Of a stretch of 64,000 nucleotides of DNA, positions 63,371-64,000 are shown piece by piece. Position 1 is the first letter of the stretch; each line of letters starts with the position of its first letter. The DNA is from Alkalithermobacter paradoxus (GTDB lineage: Bacteria; Bacillota; Clostridia; Peptostreptococcales; Peptostreptococcaceae). Position numbers and translations under genes: made by a program. The notes under the pieces are model-generated. The model did not search any database, had not been told where the DNA came from, and was given only the letters and a program-made list of their open reading frames with translations. The stretch is taken from assembly GCA_002029295.1 (NCBI GenBank), contig MZGW01000001.1, forward strand, positions 248,001-312,000, given 5' to 3'.

Positions 63371-63863
63371 TGTTTATTTAAGTATTGGAACTAATATGGG
63401 TGATAGAATTAAAAACATAAATGATGCAATAGATAATATAAGACGATTTGAAGATACTAATATAGTAAAGGTTTCAAAGGTATATGAAACAGAACCTTGG
63501 GGATATATTAATCAAGAAAAGTTTCTAAATATATGTGTCAAAATAAATACGAATCTTTCTCCACATAGTCTTTTAGAAAAGTGCCAAGAAGTAGAGAATA
63601 TTCTACATAGGGAAAGGATAATAAGATGGGGACCAAGATCTATTGATATTGACATTTTACTTTATGATGATATAATTTCTGATGATGAAAAATTAATTAT
63701 TCCTCACCCAAGAATGAAAGAAAGAGCATTTGTTTTAGTGCCACTAATGGATATAGATCCAAATTTATATATACAAGGCGAAAACATAAAAGATATATTA
63801 AGTACACTTAAAGAGCAAGGAATAAAGGAGTATACAGAGAATGGTGAAAAAGGCGTTTGGTAA
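63363..63863 (+). CDS. folK: HPPK, hydroxymethyl-dihydropterin pyrophosphokinase
   Basis: This 166-residue kinase has SIGTNMGDRIKNINDAI, ETEPWGYINQEKFLNICVKI, RWGPRSIDIDILLYDD (metal-binding Asp pair) and IPHPRMKERAFVLVPL. It makes the pyrophosphate used by FolP. It overlaps the DAHP synthase start by 23 bases. Confidence 0.97.
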   Translation: MHSVYLSIGTNMGDRIKNINDAIDNIRRFEDTNIVKVSKVYETEPWGYINQEKFLNICVKINTNLSPHSLLEKCQEVENILHRERIIRWGPRSIDIDILLYDDIISDDEKLIIPHPRMKERAFVLVPLMDIDPNLYIQGENIKDILSTLKEQGIKEYTENGEKGVW

Positions 63864-64000
63864 CAAAAAAGTTGAAATTACTCTGGATGAAAAAATACAA
63901 ATACCAAGTGATAAACTGGTAATTGCAGGGCCTTGCGCTATAGAAGGATATGATCAGCTTTTAGATACTGCTAAATTTGTAAAAGAAAAAGGAGCTAATG
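63841..64000 (+). CDS. aroF: 3-deoxy-7-phosphoheptulonate (DAHP) synthase, 5' part
   Basis: The first 53 residues are visible and the gene runs off the right edge. It begins MVKKAFGNKKVEITLDEKIQ and reaches KLVIAGPCAIEGYDQLLDTA, the AGPCAIE signature of type I-beta DAHP synthases (PEP plus erythrose-4-phosphate, the first shikimate step). A ferredoxin-like regulatory domain, often N-terminal in this group, is absent or very short. AAAGGAG lies about ten bases upstream, inside folK. Chorismate from this pathway feeds PabAB, which explains its place after the folate genes. Confidence 0.9.
   Translation, partial: MVKKAFGNKKVEITLDEKIQIPSDKLVIAGPCAIEGYDQLLDTAKFVKEKGAN

Noticed and set aside
1..64000. 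CRISPR array, insertion sequence, prophage or integrative element
   Set aside because: No regularly spaced direct repeats, transposase, recombinase or phage genes were seen; gene order is that of a conserved chromosome.

Overview
The window is a stretch of AT-rich Firmicute (Clostridia) chromosome with short intergenic gaps, strong AGGAGG-type ribosome binding sites and frequent TTG/GTG starts. Several genes suggest an anaerobic, spore-forming, amino-acid-fermenting clostridium, perhaps of the Peptostreptococcaceae: an acyl-CoA dehydratase activase, superoxide reductase, rubredoxin, two hybrid cluster proteins, pyruvate phosphate dikinase, sporulation genes yqfC/yqfD, a small acid-soluble spore protein-like gene and chemoreceptors. 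The placement is inference; there is no rRNA or other phylogenetic marker to fix it.

Layout. 1-5.2 kb: the 3' end of an acyl-CoA dehydratase activase, two MFS transporters, a chemoreceptor with a C-terminal sensor and a nucleotidase gene remnant. 5.3-8 kb: NfeD protease, flotillin floA and a small membrane protein. 8.1-9.9 kb, minus strand: TauE-type exporter, superoxide reductase and a membrane 4Fe-4S protein. 10-19.2 kb: the conserved Firmicute cluster yqfC-yqfD-phoH-pgpH-ybeY-dgkA/PAP2-DUF502-cdd-era-yqzL-recO-DUF4342. 19.3-26.6 kb: glyQS, then ccpN-ppsR-ppdK. 26.7-29.9 kb: a YlbF-family protein, a fluoride-riboswitch-controlled antiporter, a repeat protein, and a pair of gate-domain membrane proteins. 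30-34.6 kb: short hybrid cluster protein, soluble chemoreceptor, amidase, cold-shock protein and CBS protein. 34.7-38.8 kb: DEAD-box helicase, UV endonuclease UvsE and an ABC-F ATPase. 38.9-41.9 kb: two almost identical tandem T-boxes before an amino-acid ABC transporter. 41.9-45 kb: spore-type small proteins, a D,D-carboxypeptidase, CheX and dUTPase. 45-50.8 kb: the ribose operon rbsRKDACB. 51-58 kb: small unknowns, SIMPL protein, M20 peptidase, rubredoxin-hcp, radical SAM, HD and GNAT proteins. 58.2-64 kb: a folate operon pabABC-X-folE-folP-folB-folK running into a DAHP synthase.

Regulation is unusually readable here. The signals are a fluoride riboswitch, tandem T-boxes with a probable AGA (Arg) specifier, a 33-bp palindrome before rbsR, a 21-bp palindrome before ccpN, a CRP/FNR-type site at -41.5 before the first hcp, and a hairpin in the cold-shock leader. 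A short dispersed repeat beginning ATAGGAAATTAT follows the terminators of three transcription units, one of them between the two T-boxes.

I found no CRISPR array, insertion sequence, prophage, tRNA or rRNA gene. Nothing is clearly an undescribed multi-gene system. The best leads are the dispersed terminator-associated repeat, the recently duplicated T-box pair, the hcp-plus-soluble-chemoreceptor locus, the chemoreceptor with a cytoplasmic C-terminal sensor, and the unknown nucleotidyltransferase-like gene inside the folate operon.
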